A stretch of DNA of 64,000 nucleotides from Fulvivirga sediminis (GCF_016757215.1 NZ_JAESIY010000006.1:124001-188000), one strand, 5' to 3'; positions 27,059-36,665 are shown, counted from the stretch's first letter. Numbers and translations are program-made. The notes: a model not told the origin generated them from the sequence alone.

Positions 27059-28863
27059 CTCCTGAGGTGAAATTTTACGGTGGTACCTGCTTCCGAACTG
27101 TTTATACTTACTGAGCGTTCATCTCCTTTGCCAATCAGCTGAAGCCTTTTCATAAACACATCTATAGAATGCGTTTTTCCATCATTTTCTTTGGGCGTGA
27201 AGCCTATGCCGTTATCAATAATTTCAAAACTAATCCGCTCTTCCTCTCCCTTAATATTAATGATAATAAGGCCTTTTTCTTTTTTACCTTTAAAACCATG
27301 CTCTATGGCATTTTCAGCGAATGGCTGCAATAACATAGGTGGTATTTCTGTATCCTCCTCATCGAGATTGTCTACATTTATTTTATAATCAAACCGATCT
27401 TTAAAACGGATCATTTGAGTGCTAAAATAGTTCTTCAGTAACTCTATCTCATCTGCAAGGCTAATATATTTCTTATTTATAAATTCGAAATTCTGCCGTA
27501 TAAGCCTGGCGAAGCGTGATAAATAAGTAGCTGATTCTATAGGCTTATTATCCAGCAAAGAGTTTTGAATAGCCGATAAGGCATTAAAGATAAAATGAGG
27601 ATTCATCTGAGAGCGCAACACGCTTTGCTCAAGCATCATTTTCTCCTTTTCTACCTGTAGCTTTTTGTGTTTTACGTTCTGTATCCAGAACAACACCAGT
27701 AGCAATAAAAAACCTAATGCTACTATAAATATAATCTTACCTCTTCGGTTTACTTCCAAAGCATAGTGCAACTCTTTTTCCTTAGCAGCCAGCTTATATT
27801 GATTCTCTGCCAAAGCTAGCTTTTCCTGTAAATCGCGCTTTATTTGAAGCTCCATATAATAATCTCTCAACTTGGCAAACTCCATTGATTGGTCAAAATC
27901 CTTCATCCTCAGCGATATGTTGAGCAAAATAGTATAAATATCCCTCTGACTAGCCAAATCCTCATTTTTAGAGGATATAGCCAAAGCCTTCTTATAACAT
28001 TCCTCTGCCTTTTGCAGCTCATTACCATCTAAATATAGATCGCCCAAGTTTGTAAGTGGGTTGGCGTTAAACGTGCCAAGCTCATGATTAATTTTTATAG
28101 CCTTATTGAAATAATCAGTCGCATCCTTTACATCTCCCAACTCTTGAGATACCAACCCCAGGTTATTATAAGACTTAGCAATAGCATTTTTATCGGCCAG
28201 GGCCAAATTAAGCCTCAGAGATTTTAGATTATATTCTATAGCAGCAGGCAAATCAGCCATGTTACGGTAAATAACAGCCATATTATTATAAGTGGCAGAA
28301 AGGCCTGCAGAGTCTTGTAATTCTTTCTGAATAGCTATTGATTTTTGAGTATACTCAATAGCCCTGTTATAATCTTGATATCTGAAATAGGTATGTGCCA
28401 GCGCGGAATAAGTATTGGCTTCGTCCGTTTGGTTATGAAGGTCCTGCGCATAGCTTAGCGCTCTAAGCAAATGTTCTACAGCTTTTTCCTTATTTGAAAT
28501 ATAGGCATTTTCTGAGCCAAGCAGCCAGTGTGTTTTTGTTATATAACGCTTGTCTTCATTATTCTCAAAAATCTCTAAAGCGGCCTCCAGACTCTGAATA
28601 GATTTAGTGGAATTATGTATTTTAGACCATAGCTTACCTTGTTCGAAATACATAAGGCCCTTTTGTATTCCATCATACTTTTGCTGTTTAATAACACTAT
28701 CTAAGGTTATTATCGACTCTTGGGGTGTATCTGACTGAAGTGATTTCACAAGCTCAATATCTGCCTCTGACACCTGATCCTTTGGTGAGCAACCTATTAT
28801 TGTAAAAAAAAGCAGTAGAACAATTCTATAAATCGATGAAAAAGAGGCATCCTTGTTGAACAT
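27055..28863 (-). CDS. TPR-containing lipoprotein sensor histidine kinase (LytS-type)
   Basis: 602 residues. The N-terminus is a lipoprotein signal (LLFFTIIGC, Cys at about 25). Residues 60-330 are six or so tetratricopeptide repeats (KAVEHLLRALSYAQDLHNQTDEANTYSALAHTYFRYQDYNRAIEY and so on), expected in the periplasm. One membrane helix (about 376-395, KIIFIVALGFLLLLVLFWIQ) is followed by the His_kinase box SQMNPHFIFNALSAIQ (near 420) and an HATPase domain with PPMLLQPFAENAIEHG and DNGIGF. This domain order is common in Bacteroidota. It phosphorylates the overlapping LytTR regulator gene's product; the TPRs presumably bind a peptide or protein signal. Confidence 0.92.
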   Translation of the reverse strand: MFNKDASFSSIYRIVLLLFFTIIGCSPKDQVSEADIELVKSLQSDTPQESIITLDSVIKQQKYDGIQKGLMYFEQGKLWSKIHNSTKSIQSLEAALEIFENNEDKRYITKTHWLLGSENAYISNKEKAVEHLLRALSYAQDLHNQTDEANTYSALAHTYFRYQDYNRAIEYTQKSIAIQKELQDSAGLSATYNNMAVIYRNMADLPAAIEYNLKSLRLNLALADKNAIAKSYNNLGLVSQELGDVKDATDYFNKAIKINHELGTFNANPLTNLGDLYLDGNELQKAEECYKKALAISSKNEDLASQRDIYTILLNISLRMKDFDQSMEFAKLRDYYMELQIKRDLQEKLALAENQYKLAAKEKELHYALEVNRRGKIIFIVALGFLLLLVLFWIQNVKHKKLQVEKEKMMLEQSVLRSQMNPHFIFNALSAIQNSLLDNKPIESATYLSRFARLIRQNFEFINKKYISLADEIELLKNYFSTQMIRFKDRFDYKINVDNLDEEDTEIPPMLLQPFAENAIEHGFKGKKEKGLIIINIKGEEERISFEIIDNGIGFTPKENDGKTHSIDVFMKRLQLIGKGDERSVSINSSEAGTTVKFHLRR

Positions 28864-28900
28864 ACCTATTGCGTAATGTAATTTATTTTCAGTATGACTA

Positions 28901-28908
28901 CAAACATA
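28901..28908 (-). promoter_or_regulatory. Bacteroidota -7 element upstream of the TPR kinase
   Basis: Minus-strand TATGTTTG, exact TAnnTTTG, 38 bp before the kinase ATG. No -33 box at normal spacing. Confidence 0.45.
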
Positions 28909-29324
28909 GCAATATTCTTACTCACACTACGCTTTCAACAACTCTCTAATGACCTCTTATAAATATAATAAAGGCCATCTATTTGCTCATGAGGTTATTG
29001 AAAGGTTTACAAACAATTTCCGCTATAGCCTGTATAGGCCTAATAATCATAATAATATTTGGGCTTACTCCAAAATAATTAGTAACTTAAGTGGTGCTAC
29101 TGTAATTGCTAAGCTCAATGACTTCTACCTACTATTTAATACATTAAAAATAGAGGTTTGAAGCATATTCAGGATTTATAAAACTGATGAATACTAGTAC
29201 TACCAACGGGGTGTAAAATCATCAGTAATATAGCCTCACTTGTTAGAATATGAGGTTTAAATACTGATTTTAGTTTGGCACTATAATCTCATTGGTAAAG
29301 GAAACCAACTAACGAACATATATC
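28909..29324. other. Intergenic region without a supported gene
   Basis: A 70-codon open frame on the plus strand (28949-29161) has no recognisable domain or ribosome binding site and I do not call it. A small inverted repeat CCTCA...TGAGG lies near 29231-29252. The YciE-like gene promoter should be in the last 100 bp but I see no exact consensus. Confidence 0.5.
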
Positions 29325-29819
29325 ATGAGTAAAAAGAAGACCTTACAGGATCTTTTAGAACATGAGCTGAGGGACCTGTACAGTGCAGAAACACAGATGC
29401 TAAATGTACTACCTATAATGGTAAGTAAGACCACTGACCAAGGTATCCAAAAAACTTTTGAAGCACACTATAAAGAAATCAAGCAGCAGAAAAGGCGATT
29501 AGAAGAGTCATGTATGGTGCTAGATATTACTCCAGAAGGCCATATTTGTATAGCTATAGCAGGAATTATACAAGAGCTTACGAATTTTTTAAAAGAGGGA
29601 GCCGAAGCCGAAGTTATAGATGCTAAACTAATAGCTCAACTACACAGAATGGAACATTATGAAATAGCCGGCTATGGCGCCATCCTACACTATGCACGGT
29701 GCGCTGATGCTGATGAAGTGGCAGATTTAGTAATGGAAAGTTTGGAACAGAAAAAAGATGCTGCTGATGAACTGACCAAGCTGGCAGAGGAAAAGATAAA
29801 TGAACATATCATCGCATAA
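29325..29819 (+). CDS. YciE/YciF-type ferritin-like protein (DUF892)
   Basis: 164 residues forming a four-helix ferritin-like bundle: KTLQDLLEHELRDLYSAETQMLNVLPIM at the N-terminus is the DUF892 signature, with Glu/His candidate metal ligands (E13, E20, H-E in KTFEAHYKEI, and HRMEHYEIAGYGAI around 107-120). Members are stress-induced in enterobacteria (YciE, YciF); metal binding is likely, iron storage unproven. Single gene. Confidence 0.9.
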   Translation: MSKKKTLQDLLEHELRDLYSAETQMLNVLPIMVSKTTDQGIQKTFEAHYKEIKQQKRRLEESCMVLDITPEGHICIAIAGIIQELTNFLKEGAEAEVIDAKLIAQLHRMEHYEIAGYGAILHYARCADADEVADLVMESLEQKKDAADELTKLAEEKINEHIIA

Positions 29820-29846
29820 AAAAGGCCGGGAAGCCGGCCTATAGAC
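29820..29846 (-). terminator. Terminator between YciE-like and TerB-like genes
   Basis: AGGCCGG / CCGGCCT hairpin with a 4-nt loop at about 29824-29841. The minus strand follows it with TTTTTTT, so it terminates the TerB-like gene, whose stop is at 29849; on the plus strand it may also slow transcription of the YciE-like gene. Confidence 0.8.
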
Positions 29847-29848
29847 AA

Positions 29849-30235
29849 TTAACGATGCGTAATACGCTTTTTATAAGTCTGATATATTAAATCATTAATA
29901 ACCCTTGGTAGGAGGTCTAGCTTAAGAGCTAATTTCTTGCAGAGTTCCATCTCGTTTTTATCCACATCCCCATCGATCATCATTACTGATACAAGATCCT
30001 CTACTTGCTGTATTTTTTCATCATACTTCTTTGGTGGAGTAAATTTAACATCTTCAGGATTGTCCTTTATACTCTGAATATCCTCGTTATTCATTCCTAA
30101 TTTGCGAGCAATAATCACTAAAAGATCCCATTCCTCCTTAGCCAAATGACCATCTGCCATGGCTACGGTAATAAGATTCTTTACATGACTCCTTCTCTTT
30201 TCATCTCCTGATCCGAATATGTTCAATAAATTCAT
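29849..30235 (-). CDS. TerB-like protein (tellurite resistance TerB family fold)
   Basis: 128 residues with the two acidic metal-binding-like loops of the TerB fold: MADGHLAKEEWDLLVIIARKLGM (about 27-50) and MIDGDVDKNEMELCKKLALKLDL (about 91-113), the DG(x)4E/D motif repeated. TerB-fold proteins are helical cytoplasmic or membrane-associated modules often tied to stress or conflict loci, but there are no other ter genes here, so tellurite resistance should not be inferred. Single gene with its own terminator. Confidence 0.8.
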   Translation of the reverse strand: MNLLNIFGSGDEKRRSHVKNLITVAMADGHLAKEEWDLLVIIARKLGMNNEDIQSIKDNPEDVKFTPPKKYDEKIQQVEDLVSVMMIDGDVDKNEMELCKKLALKLDLLPRVINDLIYQTYKKRITHR

Positions 30236-30761
30236 GTTTATGCTTATAACTATTATGTTGAATACTTCACTTTGCTCTCTGGAAAATAGGTTGAAACATA
30301 ACTTAAGTGTAATTAAAAGTACATAAAATCTATTCTACTTTATGTAATATATATTTAGTTTTAGTAAATAGTTTTAATTTATGAATTTAAAATTTTAATC
30401 AATTTTATCTACAATCCCATTTCCAGCAGCTTTTAAGCCCATTTATTAAACAACAATTAATGCACTCATATGATTGCCACCAGATCAAATTTTTCAGAAT
30501 TTATTCATCAAACTACTGAATCTCTTGGAAAAGACATCTAATTTTTTCCATCAACTGCGAGAGTTTACAAAATGATAATGACACATGAAAGGTTTAGCGC
30601 TCATCAACAAGAGATTTCACTACCTCATAATTAAGCAGCTATAATCTAAGTAAATACAAGTGAGTAAAAGACCTCTACAAGACTTAAGTAAACTGTCTCC
30701 ATTCAATTTTAGGAAACACCTATCAAGCCATAATGACTGCCTCATGTATAATTATGAAAAA
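30236..30761. other. Gene-free AT-rich spacer
   Basis: About 525 bp with no credible reading frame on either strand, no repeat shared with the rest of the window and no tRNA-like structure. It holds the TerB-like gene promoter, unidentified. Confidence 0.5.
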
Positions 30762-30792
30762 AAAATAGTCAGGTACTTTGCCTGACTATTTC
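30762..30792 (-). terminator. Terminator of the helicase gene
   Basis: AAATAGTCAGG / CCTGACTATTT stem around a 7-nt loop. On the minus strand it is followed by TTTTTTTTT and lies 3 bp after the helicase stop codon. Confidence 0.88.
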
Positions 30793-30794
30793 CA

Positions 30795-32708
30795 CTAGTA
30801 GATATATTCAAAGGCACTTTTATAAGCACCTATTTCATTGACATAATCTAAAAAAGCTGCATAAAACTCATGCTGACCGATGGTGGCACTATCTCCAATT
30901 ACCACCAGCTTTTTCCTGGCTCTGGTCATAGCTACATTCATGCGCCTGGTGTTAGACAAAAAGCCTATTTCCCCTTTCTCATTAGACCTAACCAGGGTAA
31001 TGTAAATAATATCTCTTTCCTGCCCTTGAAAGGAGTCTATCGTATTAATATCTGTTTTATTGATGATAGAAGAAGGCAAGTGTTTGTTTTCCAAAAGGTG
31101 CTCTACTAATGCTGCTGTTTGTGCTTTGTAAGGAGCTATTACCCCAATGCTTTCTACCTCATCAATTTTGCTAACGGCCTCTATTTGCTCTACATATTGC
31201 TTGAGATGAGTACCAAGCAGCTCCGCCTCTTCCTTGTTAAAAGTGCTTTTACTCTCCGGATCTACTTGCTCAAAATAGCCACAACCTGCCGTATCAATAA
31301 ATTCAACCGCGAGGTCCCCTTCAAACACGGTCCAAGAAGCCACATTTTTATTGGCAACAAGCTTATTATTATAGAAAATGCTACTGGAAAAATTCATGAT
31401 ATCAGTATGCATTCGATACTGTTCCTTCAGCATCACATCGGCTCTATTATTTTTGATAGCCTTTTCAAATAGCGTTACCTCTAACCCCTCTTTAGCTGCC
31501 TGAAATGATTTTATGGTTGGAGGCAACTGCTGATGATCTCCTGCAAATATCACCCTTTCGGCTTTAATGATAGGAATCCAACAAGCAGGCTCCAGAGCCT
31601 GAGCGGCCTCATCAATAAAAACCGTATTAAAAGACATGCCTTTAATTACATTATTACTAGCACCAACCAAAGTACAAGCTATTACCTGAGATTTATTTAA
31701 AATATCATTAGTAATATAGTAGCTGAGTTGATCAGCATCATCTTTAAGGCTGCGAGCTTCATCTAATAATAAACGTCGCTGCTGCCTCTCTGCATGTCCA
31801 AAATTACGCTTATACTTCTTCCCTAGGGTTCTATATTCTTCGGCTTTCTTCTTAAGATTTTTCAGTTCTTTATAATCAGGATGGTGCGCCACCCTCACAT
31901 CCAAAGTTTTGCTAAGCGTCTCTTCGGTAACCCTGGCTGGGTGACCTATGCGCAACACATTAACCCCGTGTTCACCTAATTTTTCTACCAGTAAATCCAC
32001 TGCTGCATTACTAGGAGCACAGACCAGGGTTTGCCTTTCCTGTTTTAGGGTTTGCAGTATCGCTTCAATAAGCGTGGTAGTTTTACCTGTACCGGGTGGG
32101 CCATGGATAATAGCCACATCTTGGGCTCTGTTCACCAAATTTAGTGCTTGGTTCTGACTAGCGTTTAATCCAGGACTAGTGAGTGGAGCTAAGTTTTTAA
32201 AACCGGCCTCACTACCGCCAAGCAATATTTTCTTTAATTGATATAGCCTACCAGAGTCAACCTTAGCCAGGTACTTCAGCACTTTCTCCATTTCCCTATA
32301 GGAGCTCTCATCAAATAGTAGCTGCACCCCCAAGTGACCATCTCTGAGCCAATCAGGAGCAAAATCATGATTTAGGGTAATCATCATTTCCTGTTTGTTC
32401 ACAAAATTGACCACTCCACTTACTGTCTCCTCGCTCTCACTGTTATCTCCGGCGGTAGAAAAAACGCTCACCAGCTTACCTGATGAAAACATGTGAGACT
32501 CCGTATGCTCCTTTGGTCGCGAAACCTTTACTACCAGCCTTTCTCCAGCATCGAACTTGGTCCTGTCTAAAAATACAGGATACCAACACACGCCCCTCTT
32601 CCTTCTTTCATTAAAAGAAGTACCTGTCATTTTAAGCTTATACTGCAGCAGATCTTCCTCTTTCTCCTTTTTAAGGAGGGCTGTCAGGTGTTTGAAATCT
32701 TCAGTCAT
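30795..32708 (-). CDS. UPF1/IGHMBP2-like superfamily 1 helicase
   Basis: 637 residues. An N-terminal beta-barrel-like domain (about 30-135) precedes the SF1B core: Walker A IHGPPGTGKTTT (201-212), Walker B VFIDEAAQALEP, motif III AGDHQQLPPT, motif IV-like EQYRMH, IGVIAPYKAQ, motif V DSFQGQERDIIYITLVRSN and motif VI RRMNVAMTRARKKL. This is the IGHMBP2/Dna2/Upf1 group of 5'-3' nucleic-acid helicases, present in many Bacteroidota. Substrate (RNA or DNA) is not certain. It begins 34 bp after the secreted Ig-like gene and likely shares its transcript. Confidence 0.93.
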   Translation of the reverse strand: MTEDFKHLTALLKKEKEEDLLQYKLKMTGTSFNERRKRGVCWYPVFLDRTKFDAGERLVVKVSRPKEHTESHMFSSGKLVSVFSTAGDNSESEETVSGVVNFVNKQEMMITLNHDFAPDWLRDGHLGVQLLFDESSYREMEKVLKYLAKVDSGRLYQLKKILLGGSEAGFKNLAPLTSPGLNASQNQALNLVNRAQDVAIIHGPPGTGKTTTLIEAILQTLKQERQTLVCAPSNAAVDLLVEKLGEHGVNVLRIGHPARVTEETLSKTLDVRVAHHPDYKELKNLKKKAEEYRTLGKKYKRNFGHAERQQRRLLLDEARSLKDDADQLSYYITNDILNKSQVIACTLVGASNNVIKGMSFNTVFIDEAAQALEPACWIPIIKAERVIFAGDHQQLPPTIKSFQAAKEGLEVTLFEKAIKNNRADVMLKEQYRMHTDIMNFSSSIFYNNKLVANKNVASWTVFEGDLAVEFIDTAGCGYFEQVDPESKSTFNKEEAELLGTHLKQYVEQIEAVSKIDEVESIGVIAPYKAQTAALVEHLLENKHLPSSIINKTDINTIDSFQGQERDIIYITLVRSNEKGEIGFLSNTRRMNVAMTRARKKLVVIGDSATIGQHEFYAAFLDYVNEIGAYKSAFEYIY

Positions 32709-32742
32709 TCATAAATTTTAGATAGAAAAAGCCTCTGCCTTC

Positions 32743-34293
32743 TTAGTCTTCAAATCCTTCATTATTAAAATCAGGAAATTGCTTTTTCAAGTTCTTATCT
32801 GAGGGTTTTGTGGGGTTTTCCCAGCTGGCATCAAGCTCCAGCAGAATCATTTTCTTATTATTAAGTTGGGCTTTGAGCTTATCAACATCAGAGTAAAAGT
32901 TCTTATCTCTTCTTTGAGATCGCAAAGCATATTTTCGGGCAAACTGATCTCCTTCGGCCTGTAAAGCATTTCTAATATCAATATTAAGCTTCAGCTTTTC
33001 AAGAATATCATCTTTTGACTTACCTAACACTTCTGTAGCCTCTAGCGTACCTAAAGTAAGTACTGCAGTACCTCCCACCCCAGTTACATAATCTTTGCTA
33101 TTATCTTCCATAAACACAGGGCTAATACCAGTAACCGCACCCAAAGATGCATTGACTATTGACCTGTGTCTTTTCCCTTTTTTGGCTCTTTTTAATTGCT
33201 TGTTGAGATTTTTTTGATTTTCATCTAGCTGATCAATCATATCCATTGTTTGGATGAGCATAGTTCTATATTTAGCATAAAGCCTTTTATCCTTTTGCTC
33301 TAAGTTTTCTGTATCCAACACCTCTACCCTCAAGCTCTTTTCAGCTCTTTTGTTACTTTCATCCAACACATAAAAAACAATCTCCACTGTAACCGAACGC
33401 TCCTGCTCACCTACAAAGTCATAGCCCGGCGTCCAGGTAAACTCCCACTGAGTAGAGGTATTACTGGTAAGACCGCTCTTAGGAATTCTCAAATCATTCG
33501 ACACAAAAGATACGTCTCTGATATTATCATCTCCATTAGGATCAGACACATAAAAATTAAGATTTAGCACCTCATCTTCCTTCATGGTCACTAAAGTATC
33601 ATTAGGCACCATGAGTATTTCAGGGGGTAAATCTAGCTGAGTAGGCGCAATAATAAGCGTGCCCATAGTTTCTGACTTTTCGGGCTGATCCTGTACCAAA
33701 AAATGCACTTTAAGATGCTCTCTTCTTATGCTTCTAAATTGGTTTCTTGAAGGTTTCCAACTAAAAATACCCAACTCTGAAAGAGAAGCACCTTCTGGCA
33801 TTTCTGATAAAATCGATTTAAAAACGATGGGGTCATCGTCCGGATCATTGATCTGATCTAATTGCTTTAAATTAAACTCATTTTCCGAATATTGCCTAAC
33901 ATAAAACACTGGCAATTCACCTATAGAAGGAGGCCTGTTTTTATGAATTACAGTCAATGGAATTTCTTTCCTTATCTTATTACCAGTACTGGATATAGCC
34001 TCAAATATCACACTAAAGTCTTGCTTCTCCGTAACCCTATCTACCAGATCATAGGAAGGCACCCAGTCAAAATTGCCCAGAGAATCCAAATGCAATTCCA
34101 ACCCTCTGTCTCCATACACAGAGAACTTATAATCGTAGCTAGTATCTCCTTCTACTTTCAACGTAAAAGAAAGAGAATCTCCTTCTTCAAGTACATTCCA
34201 GTCAGGGTCACTGGGGAAAACAAACTGTTGAGCTTGAGCTTTTGTGCCAAATAATACAACGAAAACCAATAAGACCGAATAAGTTACTTTCAT
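32743..34293 (-). CDS. Secreted protein with cadherin/Ig-like repeats and coiled-coil C-terminus
   Basis: 516 residues from the ATG at 34291-34293, chosen because an upstream ATG (34303-34305) sits at the predicted transcription start. Signal peptide with cleavage after KAQAQ. Three Ig/cadherin-like (He_PIG-type) beta-sandwich units: around 25-120 (EEGDSLSFTLKVEG), 125-220 (INDPDDDPIVFKSILSEMPEGASLSELGIFSWKPSRNQ) and 225-330 (LNFYVSDPNGDDNIRDVSF... FTWTPGYDFVGEQ). The last 170 residues are helical with a Lys-rich coiled coil (QLDENQKNLNKQLKRAKKGKRH). Probably periplasmic or surface; function unknown. Confidence 0.7.
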   Translation of the reverse strand: MKVTYSVLLVFVVLFGTKAQAQQFVFPSDPDWNVLEEGDSLSFTLKVEGDTSYDYKFSVYGDRGLELHLDSLGNFDWVPSYDLVDRVTEKQDFSVIFEAISSTGNKIRKEIPLTVIHKNRPPSIGELPVFYVRQYSENEFNLKQLDQINDPDDDPIVFKSILSEMPEGASLSELGIFSWKPSRNQFRSIRREHLKVHFLVQDQPEKSETMGTLIIAPTQLDLPPEILMVPNDTLVTMKEDEVLNLNFYVSDPNGDDNIRDVSFVSNDLRIPKSGLTSNTSTQWEFTWTPGYDFVGEQERSVTVEIVFYVLDESNKRAEKSLRVEVLDTENLEQKDKRLYAKYRTMLIQTMDMIDQLDENQKNLNKQLKRAKKGKRHRSIVNASLGAVTGISPVFMEDNSKDYVTGVGGTAVLTLGTLEATEVLGKSKDDILEKLKLNIDIRNALQAEGDQFARKYALRSQRRDKNFYSDVDKLKAQLNNKKMILLELDASWENPTKPSDKNLKKQFPDFNNEGFED

Positions 34294-34312
34294 TATGAGA
34301 GTCATTTGCCTG

Positions 34313-34338
34313 CAAATTTATAAACGAAATATTGTCAA
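34313..34338 (-). promoter_or_regulatory. Promoter of the Ig-like protein/helicase unit
   Basis: Minus strand TTGACA (34333-34338) and TAAATTTG (34313-34320, exact TAnnTTTG) with 12 bp between them. Predicted start near 34306 supports translation from 34293. Confidence 0.5.
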
Positions 34339-34587
34339 GTAAATCGATTTGATTTTTTTTAGCAGGTTAATCTGAAAAAGTTATTTTATTCTCAATATAG
34401 TTATATACACAGCTACATCTGTATGCTGTGAAGTTGAGATATTTTAATTCATAAGAAAAACAAGCTTTGTCAAAATTAGATTATTTACATAGACGTCATT
34501 GTTCTTCGAGGATTTGAACCTATATTGAAAGAAAGTTCTCATGCTTTTTTCGAAAACCAAACATAACCATTTCCTAAAATTACTTTA

Positions 34588-36369
34588 ATGATACTCGAAA
34601 CTGTTGACTGGCTGTTTATTATTGCTTTTTTTGCTGTCTCTCTTTTTATAGGTATTTGGGTTGCCCGCCAGGCTGGCTCAAGCGTCTCAGAATTCTTCCT
34701 CTCAGGCCGTGAAATGCCCTGGTGGCTTTTAGGAGTATCTATGGTAGCCACTACCTTTTCTGCAGACACCCCTAACCTGGTTACTGACATAGTAAGAGAA
34801 AATGGCGTTTCAGGAAACTGGGAATGGTGGGCTTTTTTGCTCACAGGAATGCTCACTGTATTCGTATACTCAAAATTATGGCGCCGCTCTGAGGTCCTTA
34901 CCGATCTGGAGTTTTATGAAATGAGATATAGTGGCAAAACCGCGGCCTTTCTTAGAGGGTTTAGAGCTATCTATCTAGGCGTGTTTTTTAACGTTATGAT
35001 CATGGCTACGGTATGCCTTGCTGCTATAAAAATTGGAGGCGTACTGCTAGACATGACTCCTATACAAACGTTATTGATAGCCTCTGTAGTAACTGTAATA
35101 TACAGCTCACTCGGTGGATTAAAAGGTGTTCTTATCACTGACTTTGTTCAATTCATCATAGCTATGATTGGTTCTATATGGGCCTCCTATGTTATCATAA
35201 ACCTCCCAGAGGTAGGCGGGCTCAGCAATATGCTCAGCCATGAGGTAGTCTCTACTAAGCTGGATATACTACCAGACTTCACCAAAACGGAGACACTTGT
35301 ACCTCTTTTTATAATACCTTTAGCCGTACAATGGTGGAGTGTATGGTACCCAGGAGCAGAGCCTGGAGGTGGCGGCTACATAGCTCAGCGTATGCTCTCC
35401 GCCAAAGACGAAAAAAATGCCATAGGGGCCACTTTGTTTTTTAACGTAGCACACTACGCCCTAAGACCCTGGCCTTGGATACTGATAGCGCTCGCTTCTC
35501 TTATAGTATTCCCTAATCTAGAGTCTATCCAAGCGGCATTTCCTAATGTAGCACCAGACATTATTAAAAATGACTTGGCCTACCCAGCCATGCTCACTTA
35601 TCTGCCGCATGGCTTGCTTGGAGTGGTTATAGCTTCATTAATTGCTGCCTTTATGTCTACCATATCCACGCACCTTAACTGGGGATCAAGCTATCTGGTT
35701 AATGATTTTTACAAACGCTTCATCAATCCTGAAAGCTCAGACAAGGCTTTAGTAAATGTAGGTAGAATATCTACGGTAGTGCTCATGATACTTTCTGCGA
35801 TACTGGCGCTTTATCTGGAAAATGCTATTCAGGCCTTTAGGATATTACTGACCATTGGTGCAGGAACCGGACTGATCTTCATTCTAAGATGGTTTTGGTG
35901 GCGAATTAATGCATTCACAGAACTAGCTGGCATGTTTATTTCCTTTTTTATGGCTATCTACTTTGAGTTTATCCATGAGCGCCTTGGTTTTGCTCCACTG
36001 GCAGGATGGGAAAGGTTAATAATAGGTGTAGGAGTAACTACAGCCGCATGGTTATTAGTGACTTTCTTAACCAGAGAAACAGACATGAAGCAACTGGTTC
36101 AGTTCTATGTAAAAGTACGGCCAGCAGGCCCCGGTTGGACAAAAGTAAAAAAGGCTGTAGCCGAAGAGGGGATCACCATAACAAAAGATAAGCATACCTT
36201 GACTCTTGAAATTTTGAGTGTATTTATAGGTACAATAGCCGTATTTAGTGCCCTATTTGCCACTGGCTATTTCATCTATGGAAAAATAAGTATTGCCCTT
36301 GTACTCACTCTCATTTCTGGTACTGGCTTTGGTTGGTTGATTTATATGTGGAAGAAATTATCTAGTTAG
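34588..36369 (+). CDS. Sodium:solute symporter family protein (SSS), long form
   Basis: 593 residues, about 14 hydrophobic segments. Typical pieces: VSEFFLSGREMPWWLLGVSMVATTFSADTPNLVTDIVRENGVSGNWEWW at the N-terminus, SSLGGLKGVLITDFVQFIIAMIGS, PGAEPGGGGYIAQRMLSAKDEKNA and IAAFMSTISTHLNWGSSYLVNDFYKRFI. This subgroup (with the SADTP motif and the Trp-rich NWEWW segment) is frequent in Bacteroidota next to glycoside or amino-acid genes; the substrate is unknown. Extra helices at the C-terminus make it longer than the 487-aa symporter at 6.5 kb. Single gene. Confidence 0.9.
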   Translation: MILETVDWLFIIAFFAVSLFIGIWVARQAGSSVSEFFLSGREMPWWLLGVSMVATTFSADTPNLVTDIVRENGVSGNWEWWAFLLTGMLTVFVYSKLWRRSEVLTDLEFYEMRYSGKTAAFLRGFRAIYLGVFFNVMIMATVCLAAIKIGGVLLDMTPIQTLLIASVVTVIYSSLGGLKGVLITDFVQFIIAMIGSIWASYVIINLPEVGGLSNMLSHEVVSTKLDILPDFTKTETLVPLFIIPLAVQWWSVWYPGAEPGGGGYIAQRMLSAKDEKNAIGATLFFNVAHYALRPWPWILIALASLIVFPNLESIQAAFPNVAPDIIKNDLAYPAMLTYLPHGLLGVVIASLIAAFMSTISTHLNWGSSYLVNDFYKRFINPESSDKALVNVGRISTVVLMILSAILALYLENAIQAFRILLTIGAGTGLIFILRWFWWRINAFTELAGMFISFFMAIYFEFIHERLGFAPLAGWERLIIGVGVTTAAWLLVTFLTRETDMKQLVQFYVKVRPAGPGWTKVKKAVAEEGITITKDKHTLTLEILSVFIGTIAVFSALFATGYFIYGKISIALVLTLISGTGFGWLIYMWKKLSS

Positions 36370-36450
36370 AATGTGGGATGAGGCAGGAGTTGATCACGGT
36401 GTAGGGCATAGCGGAAAGTGAGAAGAATGAAAACCGCTATGCTTAACCTA

Positions 36451-36505
36451 CGTAAAAGGCACAAGTGAATACTTGTGCCAGAGTTTAGGTCTTTGAAGAG
36501 ATTGA
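36451..36505 (+). repeat. REP-like repeat family A, copy 1
   Basis: Core CGTAAAAGGCACAAGTG ... GCCAGAGTTTAGGTCTTTG. GGCACAAGT (36458-36466) and ACTTGTGCC (36471-36479) form a perfect 9-bp stem with a 4-nt loop. A second full copy lies at 37493-37550 and a damaged one at 37201-37250. Confidence 0.8.
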
Positions 36506-36562
36506 TATTTCAAAGCATGCTTTACTAAGCCAATTAAAAATGATCGGGATCGATTAATTATA

Positions 36563-36570
36563 TATATTTG
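36563..36570 (+). promoter_or_regulatory. Possible -7 element for the antitoxin-like gene
   Basis: TATATTTG matches TAnnTTTG, 146 bp before the ATG. Adjacent TTTGTACAAA (36570-36580 area) is a perfect palindrome that could be an operator. Confidence 0.3.
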
Positions 36571-36665
36571 TTTGTACAAAACATTCATTATTACAATAAG
36601 GAAAAGTACATAGACAGCTTAATCATTGATTTACTTAAAATTAAACTTTTCACCAGATTGAAACC

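Noticed and set aside
28949-29161. 70-codon open frame on the plus strand upstream of the YciE-like gene
   Set aside because: No ribosome binding site, no recognisable domain and no good codon pattern; it lies in the regulatory region of two divergent genes.
29270-29300. TTGGCAC resembling half of a sigma-54 promoter before the YciE-like gene
   Set aside because: The -12 TTGC element is not at the required spacing.
29849-30235. Tellurite resistance locus
   Set aside because: Only a single TerB-like gene is present; no terC, terD, terZ or terA neighbours.
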